DNA from: Bacillota bacterium
Lineage (GTDB): Bacteria > Bacillota > Sulfobacillia > JAMCWA01
DNA length: 64,000 nt
NCBI GenBank assembly: GCA_023475165.1
Contig: JAMCWA010000003.1
Span: 26,850 to 90,849, forward strand
Direction: 5' to 3'
In this document: in pieces, positions 16,216-25,146 of the stretch
Layout of the letters: each line of letters begins with the position of its first letter
How positions within the stretch are numbered: the first letter of the stretch is position 1
Made by a program: the position numbers and the translations under genes
The notes under the pieces: model-generated
Told to the model about the DNA's origin: nothing
Database searches by the model: none
Seen by the model: only the letters and a program-made list of their open reading frames with translations

Positions 16216-17140
16216 CCGGATCCTGGCGGAGAAAAGGAAGGAAATTGCCGCATTAAGAAAAAGCGAGAAGGGCCAGGGCGTCCTGGCTTTCGCGTCGGCC
16301 AAGGGGTTAGGGAGGGGGGACCGGGTGTCCAAACCTTCCAGAGGGCTCGGCAGAGCAGCCCAGGTATCTATGCCTAGGGAGGGACGCGATGAGAAGGATC
16401 GCCGGCTTCCATCATACCAGCCCCCCAAGGCCGGATCTGGCAGGAAGGGCGGAGGAAACCCCTTCCTCAGGGCCATAGGAAGCGGGAAGGGGATCGCTGT
16501 TATCGCCGAGATCAAAAAGGGTTCCCCTTCCCGGGGGCTGCTGCGACCGGACCTGGAGCCAGGGGGCCTGGCCAGGATCTACCAGGAGAATGGCGCCAGG
16601 GCCCTTTCGGTGCTGACGGACCGCACCTTCTTCTACGGGGAGAAGGCATTCATACCTGGAGTAAGAAGGGTCACAAACTTACCTATCTTGCGCAAGGATT
16701 TCATTCTTGACCCCATCCAGGTGGAGGAAACCTACTGCCTGGGGGCTGATGCCCTCCTGTTGATAGCCCGGCTTCTCCCGCGGGAGAGCCTGGAGAGCCT
16801 TCTTCGTTACGCCGAGAGTCTGGGAATGGAGGCGCTGGTGGAGGTTCACTCCGAGGAGGACCTGGATAAAGCCGTGTGGTCAGGTGCCCGGTGCGTGGGA
16901 ATCAATAACCGGGATCTGGAGACCTTTCAGGTGGATTTGGGAGTAACGAGGAGGTTGGCCCCCCTGGTGCCGGCCGATTGCCTCCTGGTCAGCGAAAGTG
17001 GAATTCAGGGGCCGGAGGACTTGCCAGGGCTACTTGAGGTAGGAGTCAAAGCCGTCCTGGTGGGAGAGTATCTGGTGACCGGGGACCCAGGCCAGCGGTT
17101 GGCAGCTTTGGTCCAGGGTGGGTCGCGCTCAAACCGTTAG
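16205..17140 (+). CDS. trpC: Indole-3-glycerol phosphate synthase with an inserted linker
   Basis: This TIM-barrel enzyme closes the indole ring. It starts FLDRILAEKRKEIAALR and later has AVIAEIKKGSPSRG, ILRKDFILDPIQ, GADALLLIARLL, ALVEVHSEEDL, GINNRDLETFQVD and VSESGI. At 311 residues it is about 50 longer than usual. The excess is a basic, Gly/Ser-rich stretch (about 30-90) between the first helix and the barrel core, in a region that is short in homologues. TTG 16205 after GGGAGGGAAGG is chosen by family start; the frame is open further upstream. It catalyses the step after TrpF. Confidence 0.93.
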   Translation: MFLDRILAEKRKEIAALRKSEKGQGVLAFASAKGLGRGDRVSKPSRGLGRAAQVSMPREGRDEKDRRLPSYQPPKAGSGRKGGGNPFLRAIGSGKGIAVIAEIKKGSPSRGLLRPDLEPGGLARIYQENGARALSVLTDRTFFYGEKAFIPGVRRVTNLPILRKDFILDPIQVEETYCLGADALLLIARLLPRESLESLLRYAESLGMEALVEVHSEEDLDKAVWSGARCVGINNRDLETFQVDLGVTRRLAPLVPADCLLVSESGIQGPEDLPGLLEVGVKAVLVGEYLVTGDPGQRLAALVQGGSRSNR

Positions 17141-17176
17141 GATGCGGACAGAGAAGGACTTGCGGGGGAAAGACAA

Positions 17177-17914
17177 GTGAAGCGGGTACTGGTAAAGATC
17201 TGTGGCATTAAGACCCTCCAGGCTGCTTGGGCAGCTGTGGAGGCCGGAGCCGATATGGTTGGCTTTGTTTTCGCCCCCAGCCGGCGGCGGATAGAGCCGT
17301 CTTTGGCCCGGGAAATAACGCTCCGGCTCCCCAAGGAGGTTTGGAAGGTCGGGGTCTTCGTCAACGAAGAAAAAGAAACAGTCCAGGCGTTGGCGGATTT
17401 ATGTCATTTAGACGTGATTCAGTTGCACGGACAGGAGTCACCGGAATACTGTCAAGGTTTTAAACAAAAGGTCTTTAAAGCCTGGCACATTCCTCCCCCC
17501 GGAAGGCAGGGGATATCGGCGGAAAGGGACTGCGCCCGTGCTTGCAACCTGGCAGAGAGGGGAAAAGGGTCGGCTGATGGGAAAACCACCTGGCCAGAGA
17601 CGACTGGCGACAAACTGCGGCAAGAAAGAGAACTCCTCTGGCTACGGATGGGGCGCTATCAGGTGACCGCTTTCCTCCTGGACACCCTGGTGCAGGGAGG
17701 TCCGGGCGGCACGGGCCTGAGTCTGGATTGGAATCTGGCCTCTGAACTGGCCCGCCTTTATCCAGTGATCCTGGCCGGAGGACTGACACCAGAAAGGGTG
17801 GCTGAGGCCGTCCAGCAGGTGCAACCCTTGGGGGTAGATGTCTCCAGCGGTGTCGAGACCGACGGGGAAAAGGACCCGGCGAAGATGAGGGCCTTCATCG
17901 CGGCGGTCTCTTAG
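17177..17914 (+). CDS. trpF: Phosphoribosylanthranilate isomerase with an insertion
   Basis: This enzyme isomerises PRA to CdRP. Motifs are VKICGIKTLQAA at the start (catalytic Cys), GFVFAPSRRRI, VGVFVN, IQLHGQESPEYC, LLDT (catalytic Asp), GGTGLSLDW, ILAGGLTPERV and GVDVSSGVE. At 245 residues it exceeds the usual 200-210. A polar insertion of about 35-40 residues lies between the KAWH strand and the LLDT strand (about 100-145). GTG 17177 follows a GGGGGAAAG site. Its TAG stop lies exactly at the edge of a repeat copy. Confidence 0.93.
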   Translation: MKRVLVKICGIKTLQAAWAAVEAGADMVGFVFAPSRRRIEPSLAREITLRLPKEVWKVGVFVNEEKETVQALADLCHLDVIQLHGQESPEYCQGFKQKVFKAWHIPPPGRQGISAERDCARACNLAERGKGSADGKTTWPETTGDKLRQERELLWLRMGRYQVTAFLLDTLVQGGPGGTGLSLDWNLASELARLYPVILAGGLTPERVAEAVQQVQPLGVDVSSGVETDGEKDPAKMRAFIAAVS

Positions 17915-18150
17915 GAAACCGCTGAAAAACCCCCATCTGCGGTGTGGCGCAATCTGCAAGAGAGAACCTTTTTATTAAAGGGGCGTTACTATTGCAGATT
18001 GTCGCTCCGGCGGCTCCTCGCTCAATGTACCAACTAGTACGCCTCGCCTCGAATTGTCGCTCCAGGCATCTGGGCTGACTTGAGGTCTCGCCCTAACGGT
18101 ATCTCGGGCGCGCTGACCACTCAAAACGCAGTTTTCCAGCGGTCTCTTAG
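17912..18150 (+). repeat. Full-length intergenic repeat, architecture I (copy 1)
   Basis: It starts TAGGAAACCGCTGAAAAAC and ends GTTTTCCAGCGGTCTCTTAG, so the termini are inverted. Inside lie ATCTGCGGTGTGGCGCAATC, the inverted pair AATCTGCAA/TTGCAGATT, TCGCTCCGGCGGCTCCTCGC, GTACCAACTAGTAC and TTGAGGTCTCGCCCTAACG. It is about 240 bp and matches 58234-58555 in the same orientation and 38873-39110 in reverse. No coding frame is evident. Confidence 0.88.
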
Positions 18151-18255
18151 GAAACCGCTGAAAACCCCCATCTGCGGTGTGGCGCAATCCGCCAGCCGAA
18201 GTCTTTCCTAAAATGGGACGCGATTATAGCGGATTCTGGCGCAATCGCCAGGAGA
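18151..18255 (+). repeat. Second, truncated repeat copy in tandem before trpB
   Basis: It repeats GAAACCGCTGAAAACCCCCA then TCTGCGGTGTGGCGCAAT head-to-tail after copy 1. It then diverges into its own hairpin-rich sequence (GGCGCAATCGCCAGGAG). It ends about 30 bp before the trpB start. Confidence 0.75.
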
Positions 18256-18288
18256 AGTTCTCCGAAAATGTGGGGAGGAGATAATCAG

Positions 18289-19488
18289 ATGACTGAACCT
18301 GATGGAAGGGGACGCTTTGGCCCCTACGGAGGACGTTACGTGCCGGAGACAGTTATCCCGGCCCTGGATGAACTGGAGGAAACGTACCAGTCGGTCAAGA
18401 GCGATCCGTCCTTTTGGGAGGATTTTCAATACTATCTGACCCGCTTTTCCGGTCGTCCGACCCCCCTCTACCTGGCCCGGCGTCTGACGGAGAAATATGG
18501 TGGAGCCCGCGTCTACCTGAAGCGGGAGGATCTCAATCACACCGGTGCCCACAAAATCAATAACACCCTCGGTCAAATCCTTCTGGCGCGGCGAATGGGG
18601 AAGGAACGTATCATCGCCGAGACGGGAGCTGGCCAACATGGTGTAGCCACGGCGACGGTGGCGGCCATGTTTGGTCTTTCGGCCGTGGTTTACATGGGCG
18701 AGGAGGATATGCGGCGGCAGGCTCTCAACGTCTTTCGCATGCGGCTCCTGGGAGCCGAGGTCAGGGCGGTGAAAAGCGGTTCGCGGACTCTGAAGGATGC
18801 AACTAACGAGGCCATCCGCGATTGGGTTACAAATGTTCGGAAGACCCACTATATCATCGGTTCGGTGGTGGGACCCCACCCCTATCCAACGCTGGTGCGT
18901 GATTTCCAGTCCGTCATTGGCCAGGAGGCCAGGAGGCAGCACCAGGAAATGGAGGGGCGGCTCCCCGACTATCTGCTGGCCTGCGTCGGTGGTGGGAGCA
19001 ATGCGATGGGGCTCTTTCATCCGTTTCTAAAGGACGGTGAAGTGAAGATGATCGGGGTGGAAGCGGCCGGCGAGGGGATCGAGACGGGCCGCCACGCCGC
19101 CAGTTTGACGGCCGGATCCCCCGGTGTTCTGCATGGTGCTCTCAGCTACCTCCTCCAGGATGATGACGGACAAATTTTGCCAGCTCATTCCCTCTCGGCT
19201 GGCCTGGACTATCCCGGCGTCGGGCCAGAACACGCCTACTTCAAAGACACCGGGCGCGTCACCTACGTCGCCGTCACTGATGGTGAGGCCCTGGCGGCTT
19301 TTGCCGAACTGGCCCGGTTGGAGGGCATCCTTCCCGCTCTGGAAAGTGCTCATGCCCTGGCTTACTTGAAGAAGTTGTTACCACAGACCAGACCGGACCA
19401 GTCGATCATTGTCAACCTTTCGGGGCGGGGGGATAAGGATGTGGAGGCGGTTTGGCCTCGGCTGGAAGAAAGGGGAGACCTCCTATGA
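18289..19488 (+). CDS. trpB: Tryptophan synthase beta chain
   Basis: This 399-residue PLP enzyme joins indole and serine to make tryptophan. It begins [19 protein letters not shown]. It has [15 protein letters not shown] with the PLP lysine near 89, [14 protein letters not shown], the phosphate-binding GGGSNAMG, and LSGRGDKDV at the end. It is a standard TrpB1-type protein. ATG 18289 follows GGGGAGGAG. It overlaps the start of trpA by 4 bp (ATGA), indicating coupled translation of the alpha2-beta2 complex. Confidence 0.97.
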   Translation: MTEPDGRGRFGPYGGRYVPETVIPALDELEETYQSVKSDPSFWEDFQYYLTRFSGRPTPLYLARRLTEKYGGARVYLKREDLNHTGAHKINNTLGQILLARRMGKERIIAETGAGQHGVATATVAAMFGLSAVVYMGEEDMRRQALNVFRMRLLGAEVRAVKSGSRTLKDATNEAIRDWVTNVRKTHYIIGSVVGPHPYPTLVRDFQSVIGQEARRQHQEMEGRLPDYLLACVGGGSNAMGLFHPFLKDGEVKMIGVEAAGEGIETGRHAASLTAGSPGVLHGALSYLLQDDDGQILPAHSLSAGLDYPGVGPEHAYFKDTGRVTYVAVTDGEALAAFAELARLEGILPALESAHALAYLKKLLPQTRPDQSIIVNLSGRGDKDVEAVWPRLEERGDLL

Positions 19489-20309
19489 ACCGTATCCACA
19501 AACTCTTCTCCCGCCTGGCGGCCGGGCAGGGGAAAGCCCTCATCCTTTATCTCATGGCGGGGGATCCAGATCCTGAGAGCAGCCTGGAAATTGCCCTTAC
19601 CTTGCTGGGAGCGGGGGCCGATCTTCTGGAAATCGGCCTGCCTTTTTCCGATCCCCTAGCCGATGGACCGGTAATTCAGGCCGCGGCACAACGCGCCCTG
19701 GCGGCGGGGACCAGGGTGGAGAAGGTCCTGGCTCTGATGGGGCGTTTGCGGGAAATGACCGCAGCGCCGCAGGTGCTCCTAAGCTATTACAACCCCATCC
19801 TTCATTACGGAGAAAAAAGGTTTCTGGAGGCGGCGGCGCAGGCCGGAGTAGACGGGTTGATCATTCCTGATCTACCCCTGGAGGAAAGCGAGGTGGCCAC
19901 CGGTGGGCCGGGAATGCGCTCCCTGGCCAGGGCTAACGGACTTGAGCTGATCCCTTTGGTGGCTCCGACCACCCCCGATGGGCGCCTGGCCGAGGTGGGA
20001 AAAAGGGAGCCGGCCTTCACCTATGCCGTTTCCCTGACGGGGGTGACGGGAGCCAGGGTTGAACTATCCCCTGATCTGGAAACCTTCCTGAAGCGGCTTC
20101 GCCGGCATTCCCGGGTACCAGTGGCCGTGGGCTTTGGCCTGTCCCGGCCGGAACAGGTAAGCCGGGTCAGGGACCTGGTGGATGGGGTGATCATCGGCAG
20201 TCGGATTGTGCAAGAGATCGAAGGCATACCACAACAGGGGCTGGAGACGGTAAAGGAGAAGCTGGCCATTCTGGTCAGGGGTTTCCGAAGGGCCTTGGAC
20301 CGGTCTTGA
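19485..20309 (+). CDS. trpA: Tryptophan synthase alpha chain
   Basis: This 274-residue TIM barrel cleaves indole-3-glycerol phosphate and channels indole to TrpB. Motifs are [26 protein letters not shown] (catalytic Glu and Asp), [45 protein letters not shown] [14 protein letters not shown], and [13 protein letters not shown] 19485 follows AGGGGAG and overlaps the trpB stop. It is the last gene of the trp operon. Confidence 0.97.
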   Translation: MNRIHKLFSRLAAGQGKALILYLMAGDPDPESSLEIALTLLGAGADLLEIGLPFSDPLADGPVIQAAAQRALAAGTRVEKVLALMGRLREMTAAPQVLLSYYNPILHYGEKRFLEAAAQAGVDGLIIPDLPLEESEVATGGPGMRSLARANGLELIPLVAPTTPDGRLAEVGKREPAFTYAVSLTGVTGARVELSPDLETFLKRLRRHSRVPVAVGFGLSRPEQVSRVRDLVDGVIIGSRIVQEIEGIPQQGLETVKEKLAILVRGFRRALDRS

Positions 20310-20372
20310 GGTTTATTCTGCCGGGCCGAGCCACAGCCTTTACGGTCCGCAAAAAAATCATGGCAAGAAATG

Positions 20373-20402
20373 TTGACAGCCACCGGACGTTGGTGGTACA
20401 AT
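20373..20402 (+). promoter_or_regulatory. Promoter of the aroF-tyrA-aroA transcript
   Basis: TTGACA (20373-20378), an 18-bp spacer and TACAAT (20397-20402) lie about 22 bp upstream of the T-box leader. Confidence 0.78.
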
Positions 20403-20424
20403 ACCCCCCAATAATAACTAAAGT

Positions 20425-20797
20425 GATGACCGGGAAGAGTAAGTCTTGAGGGCTCCTCCAGAGAGGTGGCGGCGGGTGTAAGCCACTGGGGCGGCGAGAC
20501 CGAATACCCCTGGGAGCGCAAGCCAAAAGGGTTTACCACCCCAGTAGGCCTTGACGGAGCTTCCACCGTTAAAAGGAAGAGGGTATAAGAACTGGCTGGC
20601 ACGGGGACCTGATGGAAGGGACGCGGGAGTGAGCAGCATCCCGATTATGTGTCCGTTTTTGCCAAAGGGTCTTGCGTCGGGCGGCGAATCGCCTTGTGGC
20701 AGAACCTGTTCCGTACCCGGCAAGAGGGCTCTTTTGGGCCAATAAGGGTGGTACCGCGGAAAAAGCTTTCGTCCCTATGGGCGAAGGCTTTATTTTT
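20425..20797 (+). promoter_or_regulatory. T-box leader, Tyr specifier, upstream of DAHP synthase
   Basis: The leader starts GATGACCGGGAAGAGTAAG. The specifier loop reads GAA-TAC-C, giving a TAC (Tyr) codon at 20505-20507. The T-box sequence AGGGTGGTACCGCGG is at 20745-20759. The terminator AAGCTTTCGTCC/GGGCGAAGGCTT is followed by ATTTTTTT. It should let uncharged tRNA-Tyr switch on the first step of the aromatic pathway plus tyrA and aroA. Confidence 0.93.
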
Positions 20798-20824
20798 TTG
20801 GTATCAGACACTGGAGGTGCTAAA

Positions 20825-21865
20825 ATGATCATTGTCATGGGCCGCGGCGCCCGGGAAAGCGAGATCGACAGCGTCATCAAGAGGTTAAAGAGCCTGGGGT
20901 TTGACATCCACCTCTCCCGGGGGGTGGAGAGAACCATCATCGGCGCCATCGGGGACAAGAAGGCCGTGTCAGCCGAGGACCTGGAGGCCATGGACGGGGT
21001 GGAAAAGGTAGTTCCCATCCTCCAACCCTTTAAGCTGGCCAGTCGCGACTTCAAGCCGGAGAATACGGTAATCAAGGTGGGCGAGGCCGCCTTTGGCGAC
21101 GGAGAACCGGTGATCATTGCCGGACCCTGTGCTGTGGAAAGCCGGGAGCAGATCCTATCCACAGCCGAGGTAGTAAAAAGGGCCGGTGGCAAATTGCTGC
21201 GGGGAGGGGCCTTCAAGCCCCGGACCTCCCCTTACAGCTTTCAGGGCCTGGAGGAAGAGGGTTTGCGGCTCTTGGCCGAGGCCAGGGAATGTACGGGACT
21301 GGCAGTGGTAACGGAGGTAATGGATCCCCGAGACGTCGGCCTGGTGGCCTCATACGCCGACGTGCTTCAGATCGGGGCGCGTAACATGCAGAATTTTCAA
21401 CTGCTGCGGGAGGTAGGAAAACTCAGGCAACCGGTGATGCTGAAGCGGGGTCCTTCAGCCACCCTGGAGGAGTGGCTTATGGCCGCAGAGTATGTTATGT
21501 CAGGCGGGAACTATCAGGTAATTCTCTGCGAACGGGGTATCCGCACCTTCGAGAAATATACCCGCAACACCCTGGACTTGAGCGCCGTTCCCGCCGTCAA
21601 ACATCTCAGTCACCTGCCCATCGTGGTTGACCCGAGCCACGGGACGGGGCGTTGGCGGCTGGTGGCCCCGATGACCAAGGCCGCCATTGTGGCCGGGGCT
21701 GACGGGGTGATGTTAGAGGTCCATCCCAAGCCGGAAGAGGCGCTGTCCGACGGCCCCCAGTCTTTGACCTTTGACCGTTTTGAACGCCTGATGAGGGAAA
21801 TAGCTGACCTAAGAGACTACTTGGATACCGCGGTTTCCGCGGCAAATACGACCGGGAAAGCCTGA
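20825..21865 (+). CDS. aroF: 3-deoxy-7-phosphoheptulonate (DAHP) synthase with N-terminal regulatory domain
   Basis: This 346-residue enzyme condenses PEP and erythrose-4-phosphate. Residues 1-70 form a ferredoxin-like domain ([20 protein letters not shown]) as in Thermotoga-type DAHP synthases, where it binds tyrosine for feedback control. The barrel has [57 protein letters not shown] and [13 protein letters not shown] 20825 follows GGAGGTGC; the frame is open upstream through the T-box. Control is thus doubled: tRNA-Tyr at RNA level and probably tyrosine at protein level. Confidence 0.95.
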   Translation: MIIVMGRGARESEIDSVIKRLKSLGFDIHLSRGVERTIIGAIGDKKAVSAEDLEAMDGVEKVVPILQPFKLASRDFKPENTVIKVGEAAFGDGEPVIIAGPCAVESREQILSTAEVVKRAGGKLLRGGAFKPRTSPYSFQGLEEEGLRLLAEARECTGLAVVTEVMDPRDVGLVASYADVLQIGARNMQNFQLLREVGKLRQPVMLKRGPSATLEEWLMAAEYVMSGGNYQVILCERGIRTFEKYTRNTLDLSAVPAVKHLSHLPIVVDPSHGTGRWRLVAPMTKAAIVAGADGVMLEVHPKPEEALSDGPQSLTFDRFERLMREIADLRDYLDTAVSAANTTGKA

Positions 21866-21869
21866 GGTC

Positions 21870-22255
21870 AAGACCGCTCAAGAATGTCCAGATGCCAAGG
21901 AGACAAGGCTCCGAAGCGAGGCGTATTGGGTTGTAGGTTGAGCAAGGAGGCGCCGGAGCGACACAATTCGCCATAGTCATGCACCATTTGACAAGGAAAG
22001 CTCCCCTGGCGAATTGCGCCACAATCCGCTGCAGTTACGCTCCATTTTACGGAAAGTTCTTCGGAGGATTGCGCCACAAGCGGCCTTAGCCGACGCCCCA
22101 CTTGATGGCAAGCTGTTGCGGGCCGCTTGCGTCACAAAGGAAAGTCTTCGGCGGATTACGCCACAATTACCTCTAGTTACGCAACATTTGCGGAGAACTT
22201 CTCTTGGCGGTTGCGCCAACGCCGATGGGGTTTTTTAAGCGGTGTTCTAAGGGGG
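21870..22255 (+). repeat. Repeat-rich spacer between aroF and tyrA
   Basis: The left part carries GGCTCCGAAGCGAGGCGTA and GGCGCCGGAGCGACA, as in the full repeat. The right end reads GATGGGGTTTTTTAAGCGG then TGTTCTAAGG, the conserved terminus. Between them lie at least three related units of about 55-65 nt ending in TTGCGCCACAA, TTGCGTCACAA-like or TTACGCCACAA. Most are preceded by a GGAAAGTTCTTCGGAGGA-type stem. The spacing is irregular and there is no coding frame. Confidence 0.75.
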
Positions 22256-22263
22256 ATTAGCCC

Positions 22264-23355
22264 ATGCGGGTAACCATAGTCGGTCTTGGGGTCATTGGTG
22301 GTTCCCTGGGGATGGCTTTGAAGCTCCTGGGGGGTAACTTTCTTGTGACTGGCGTTGATCTGAGCCAGCCGATCCTAACCGAGGCCAAGGAGTTAGGGGC
22401 CATTGACCGCGGTGCCCTAGACTTGAGGGAGGGGGTGGCCGGCGCCGAGGCGGTGGTCTTGGCCACTCCGGTGCGGACCACGATCGGGCTTTTGGCGACC
22501 CTGGGAGGCAATCTCTCCCCCGGTACCCTGGTTATGGACGTGGGTAGTACCAAGGAAATGGTAATGGAGGCCATGTCCCGGCATCTTCCGCCAGACGTCT
22601 TCTACATTGGGGGGCACCCCATGACTGGATCGGAGCGTTCCGGCCTGGCCGGAGCTGATCCCTATTTGTTCCAGAACAGTATTTTCATTCTCACGCCGGG
22701 GGTAAGAAGTCAGGGGCAAGGATTGGAGAGGGCCAGGGAGATAGTGACTGCCTGCGGCGCCAGAGCCGTCCTGATGACTCCCGGGGAGCATGACCTGGTC
22801 GTGGCGGCGGTGAGTCATTTGCCCTATCTCTTGGCTGTTTCCCTGGTTAACACCGTTGCCGGGTTGGAGGAACAGAGGGGGGACGTCTGGCGTTTTGCCG
22901 CTGGTGGCTTTCGCGATACGACCCGGGTGGCCTCGGGTAGTCCCCAGATGTGGCGGGATATTAGCCTGAGCAACCGCTCGCTGCTTGAGGTATTGAACCG
23001 CTTCAAGGGGGATTTGCAGCGGGTGGAGGAGATGCTGGCGGCGGCTAATGAGTCAGAACTGGCCGGTCATTTCCTCCGGGCCCGGGAGAATCGCAAGAAG
23101 ATCCCGACTACGGCCAAGGGACTCTTGCCCAAGCTCCACGAATTGGTGGTGCGGGCGGAGGACAGGCCCGGGGTGATTGGTGAAATCGCCTCGACCCTGG
23201 GCCGTTCCGGAGTCAATATCAGCGACATCGAGATCCTGCGGGTGCGGGAAGGAGAAGGTGGAACCATTAGATTGGGGTTCACCAGCGGCGAGGCCCTGGA
23301 GCAGGCCCAGTATCTTCTTCAAAGCCTGGGTTATCCTGTTCGGAAACGAGAATAA
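22264..23355 (+). CDS. tyrA: Prephenate dehydrogenase with C-terminal ACT domain
   Basis: This 363-residue enzyme oxidises prephenate to 4-hydroxyphenylpyruvate for tyrosine. It has the NAD-binding VTIVGLGVIGGSLGMAL, DVGSTKEMV, GGHPMTGSERSG (catalytic His), and the helical dimerisation domain (AVSHLPYLLA, FRDTTRVASG). An ACT domain is at about 290-360 (LVVRAEDRPGVIGEIAS) for amino acid feedback. The ATG is at 22264, just after a repeat end. It follows aroF under the Tyr T-box, which fits its product. Confidence 0.95.
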   Translation: MRVTIVGLGVIGGSLGMALKLLGGNFLVTGVDLSQPILTEAKELGAIDRGALDLREGVAGAEAVVLATPVRTTIGLLATLGGNLSPGTLVMDVGSTKEMVMEAMSRHLPPDVFYIGGHPMTGSERSGLAGADPYLFQNSIFILTPGVRSQGQGLERAREIVTACGARAVLMTPGEHDLVVAAVSHLPYLLAVSLVNTVAGLEEQRGDVWRFAAGGFRDTTRVASGSPQMWRDISLSNRSLLEVLNRFKGDLQRVEEMLAAANESELAGHFLRARENRKKIPTTAKGLLPKLHELVVRAEDRPGVIGEIASTLGRSGVNISDIEILRVREGEGGTIRLGFTSGEALEQAQYLLQSLGYPVRKRE

Positions 23356-23404
23356 GGTAATGGGTTTGATCGCCTCAAGTCTGAACAGAGAGAGGGTACG
23401 CAAG

Positions 23405-24688
23405 ATGGAAGCCGTAATTCAACCGGCAGAAAGGATACGCGGAACGATACGCGTCCCGGGTGACAAATCCATCTCCCACCGGGCGGTGATCCTGGGGGCT
23501 GTCAGTGAGGGAGAAACAGAGATAAAAGGATTTCTCCGGGCGGATGACTGCCTCAGCACCATCCGGCTCTTTCATCAAATGGGGGTCAGGATCGAGGGAG
23601 AAGGGACTGATTTGACCGTTCACGGGGTGGGGCTCCGCGGGCTACAGGAACCCGCCGAAGTGCTGGATGTGGGGAATTCCGGTACCACCATCCGTTTGGT
23701 GGCTGGCCTCCTTTCCGGTCAGAGCTTCTTTTCCGTATTAACGGGGGATGCCTCCATCCGACGGCGCCCCATGGGACGAATTACACAACCGTTACAAATA
23801 ATGGGGGCGCGGGTTTTCGGCCGCCAAGGGGGCACCCTGGCTCCGCTAGCCATCGCCGGCGGGAGCCTCCGGGCGGCGGAGCATGTCTTGCCCGTAGCCA
23901 GCGCCCAGGTTAAGTCGGCTCTCCTGCTGGCCGGACTACTGGCCGCAGGGGAGACTTCGGTAGAGGAACCGGCCCTGTCCCGGGACCATACGGAAAGACT
24001 CTTGGCTTATCTGGGAGGACGTCTCCGCCGCGAAGGGAATCGGGTTTTTATCGCCGGAGGACAGAGACTGTGGGCGCGGCCTCTCTGGATTCCCGGGGAC
24101 ATCTCTTCCGCCGCCTTTTTCCTGGTGGCGGCGGCTCTCGTCCCCGGATCCGATCTGGTTGTAGAAAATCTTGGCTTGAACCCAACCCGCAGCGGAATCC
24201 TCGAGGTCTTGGCAGCGATGGGGGCAGATCTGGAGGTAAGAGGAGAGGAACTGGTAAGTGGGGAGCCGGTGGGGACCATCCGGATTCGTCATTCCCGGCT
24301 CCGGGGTATAAGGATAGGCGGTAGCCTTATCCCTCGTCTCATCGATGAGCTACCGGTCTTGGCGGTGGCGGCTGCTTTAGCCCAGGGCGAGACGATCATT
24401 GAGGATGCCCAGGAACTACGGGTCAAGGAAAGTGACCGGATTTCTGCCATTGCCCAGGGTTTGACAGCCTTGGGGGCCAAGGTCAGCCCAAAGGAGGATG
24501 GATTGATCATACAGGGGGTGGAGCATTTGCGAGGCGCCCGGGTAGAGGCCTTTGGTGATCACCGGATCGCCATGGCCCTGGCTGTGGCCGGCCTGGCGGC
24601 TCAAGAGGAAACCATTCTGCAAGGGGCGGAAGCAGTCAGCATTTCTTATCCCGACTTCTTTCCAACTCTATCTAGAGTTGCGCAATAA
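23405..24688 (+). CDS. aroA: 3-phosphoshikimate 1-carboxyvinyltransferase (EPSP synthase)
   Basis: This 427-residue two-domain enzyme adds PEP to shikimate-3-phosphate. It shows VPGDKSISHRAVILGA, LDVGNSGTTIRL, GDASIRRRPMGRI, VASAQVKSALLLAGL, SRDHTERLL, LRVKESDRI and FGDHRIAMAL. ATG 23405 follows AGAGGG and gives the family start; ATG 23360 is in frame but less likely. It is the last gene of the aroF-tyrA-aroA run. Confidence 0.96.
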   Translation: MEAVIQPAERIRGTIRVPGDKSISHRAVILGAVSEGETEIKGFLRADDCLSTIRLFHQMGVRIEGEGTDLTVHGVGLRGLQEPAEVLDVGNSGTTIRLVAGLLSGQSFFSVLTGDASIRRRPMGRITQPLQIMGARVFGRQGGTLAPLAIAGGSLRAAEHVLPVASAQVKSALLLAGLLAAGETSVEEPALSRDHTERLLAYLGGRLRREGNRVFIAGGQRLWARPLWIPGDISSAAFFLVAAALVPGSDLVVENLGLNPTRSGILEVLAAMGADLEVRGEELVSGEPVGTIRIRHSRLRGIRIGGSLIPRLIDELPVLAVAAALAQGETIIEDAQELRVKESDRISAIAQGLTALGAKVSPKEDGLIIQGVEHLRGARVEAFGDHRIAMALAVAGLAAQEETILQGAEAVSISYPDFFPTLSRVAQ

Positions 24689-24712
24689 AGACGTCCACTG
24701 AAAATACTTCTA

Positions 24713-24742
24713 GCATACTGAAAAAAATGTCGTTACATAATA
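24713..24742 (+). promoter_or_regulatory. Sigma-G promoter of the first SASP gene
   Basis: GCATA (24713-24717), 18 bp and CATAATA (24736-24742) match the forespore sigma-G consensus (GHATR, 17-18 bp, CATNHTA) at every defined position. Confidence 0.85.
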
Positions 24743-24775
24743 GACTTAGAAAAGGTTTAAAGGAGGTGAAAGATT

Positions 24776-25063
24776 TTGGCGGAAGGAAGCAAAACCGGAA
24801 ATCGGATTCTTGTCCGCGGTGCAGAACAGGCTATGGACAACTTCAAGTATGAGGTAGCGCGAACGCTGAATATCAATGTTCCCCAGGGTGGTTACTGGGG
24901 TGATCTGTCGGCTCGCGATTGCGGGGCGGTCGGAGGCCACATGGTCCGTCGGATGATCCAATTAGCGGAGCAATCCCTGGCCGGCGGTGGCGGGTTAACC
25001 GCTGGAGCCGGTCCTGCTGGTGGCGGGTTTGGTGGCCCGGCTGGAGGCGGAACAGTCCGTTAA
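24776..25063 (+). CDS. Alpha/beta-type small acid-soluble spore protein
   Basis: This 95-residue protein of the family coats and protects spore DNA and is degraded at germination. It has the conserved first segment (AMDNFKYEVARTLNI, containing the GPR cleavage region) and the second (GGYWGDLSARDCGAVGGHMVRRMIQLAEQSL). The C-terminus is an unusual Gly/Ala/Pro-rich tail of about 25 residues. The TTG start follows AAAGGAGGTG. A sigma-G promoter lies upstream, and the paralogue 25147-25389 follows. Confidence 0.95.
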   Translation: MAEGSKTGNRILVRGAEQAMDNFKYEVARTLNINVPQGGYWGDLSARDCGAVGGHMVRRMIQLAEQSLAGGGGLTAGAGPAGGGFGGPAGGGTVR

Positions 25064-25091
25064 TAGTTGTCGCCATTAACAGAATGTGGCA

Positions 25092-25121
25092 GCATAATTC
25101 GGTTTCGGCCGTTCCATACTA
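25092..25121 (+). promoter_or_regulatory. Sigma-G promoter of the second SASP gene
   Basis: GCATA (25092-25096), 18 bp and CATACTA (25115-25121) match the sigma-G consensus, 25 bp before the gene start. Confidence 0.85.
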
Positions 25122-25146
25122 AGATCAGACGAAGGAGGTGATAGAG

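Noticed and set aside
18208..19020. 270-codon minus-strand frame opposite trpB
   Set aside because: Antisense to trpB, which is complete and conserved.
21870..22255. CRISPR-like array
   Set aside because: Units are diverged, of unequal length, self-complementary and without unique spacers; they belong to the intergenic repeat family, and no cas gene is near.
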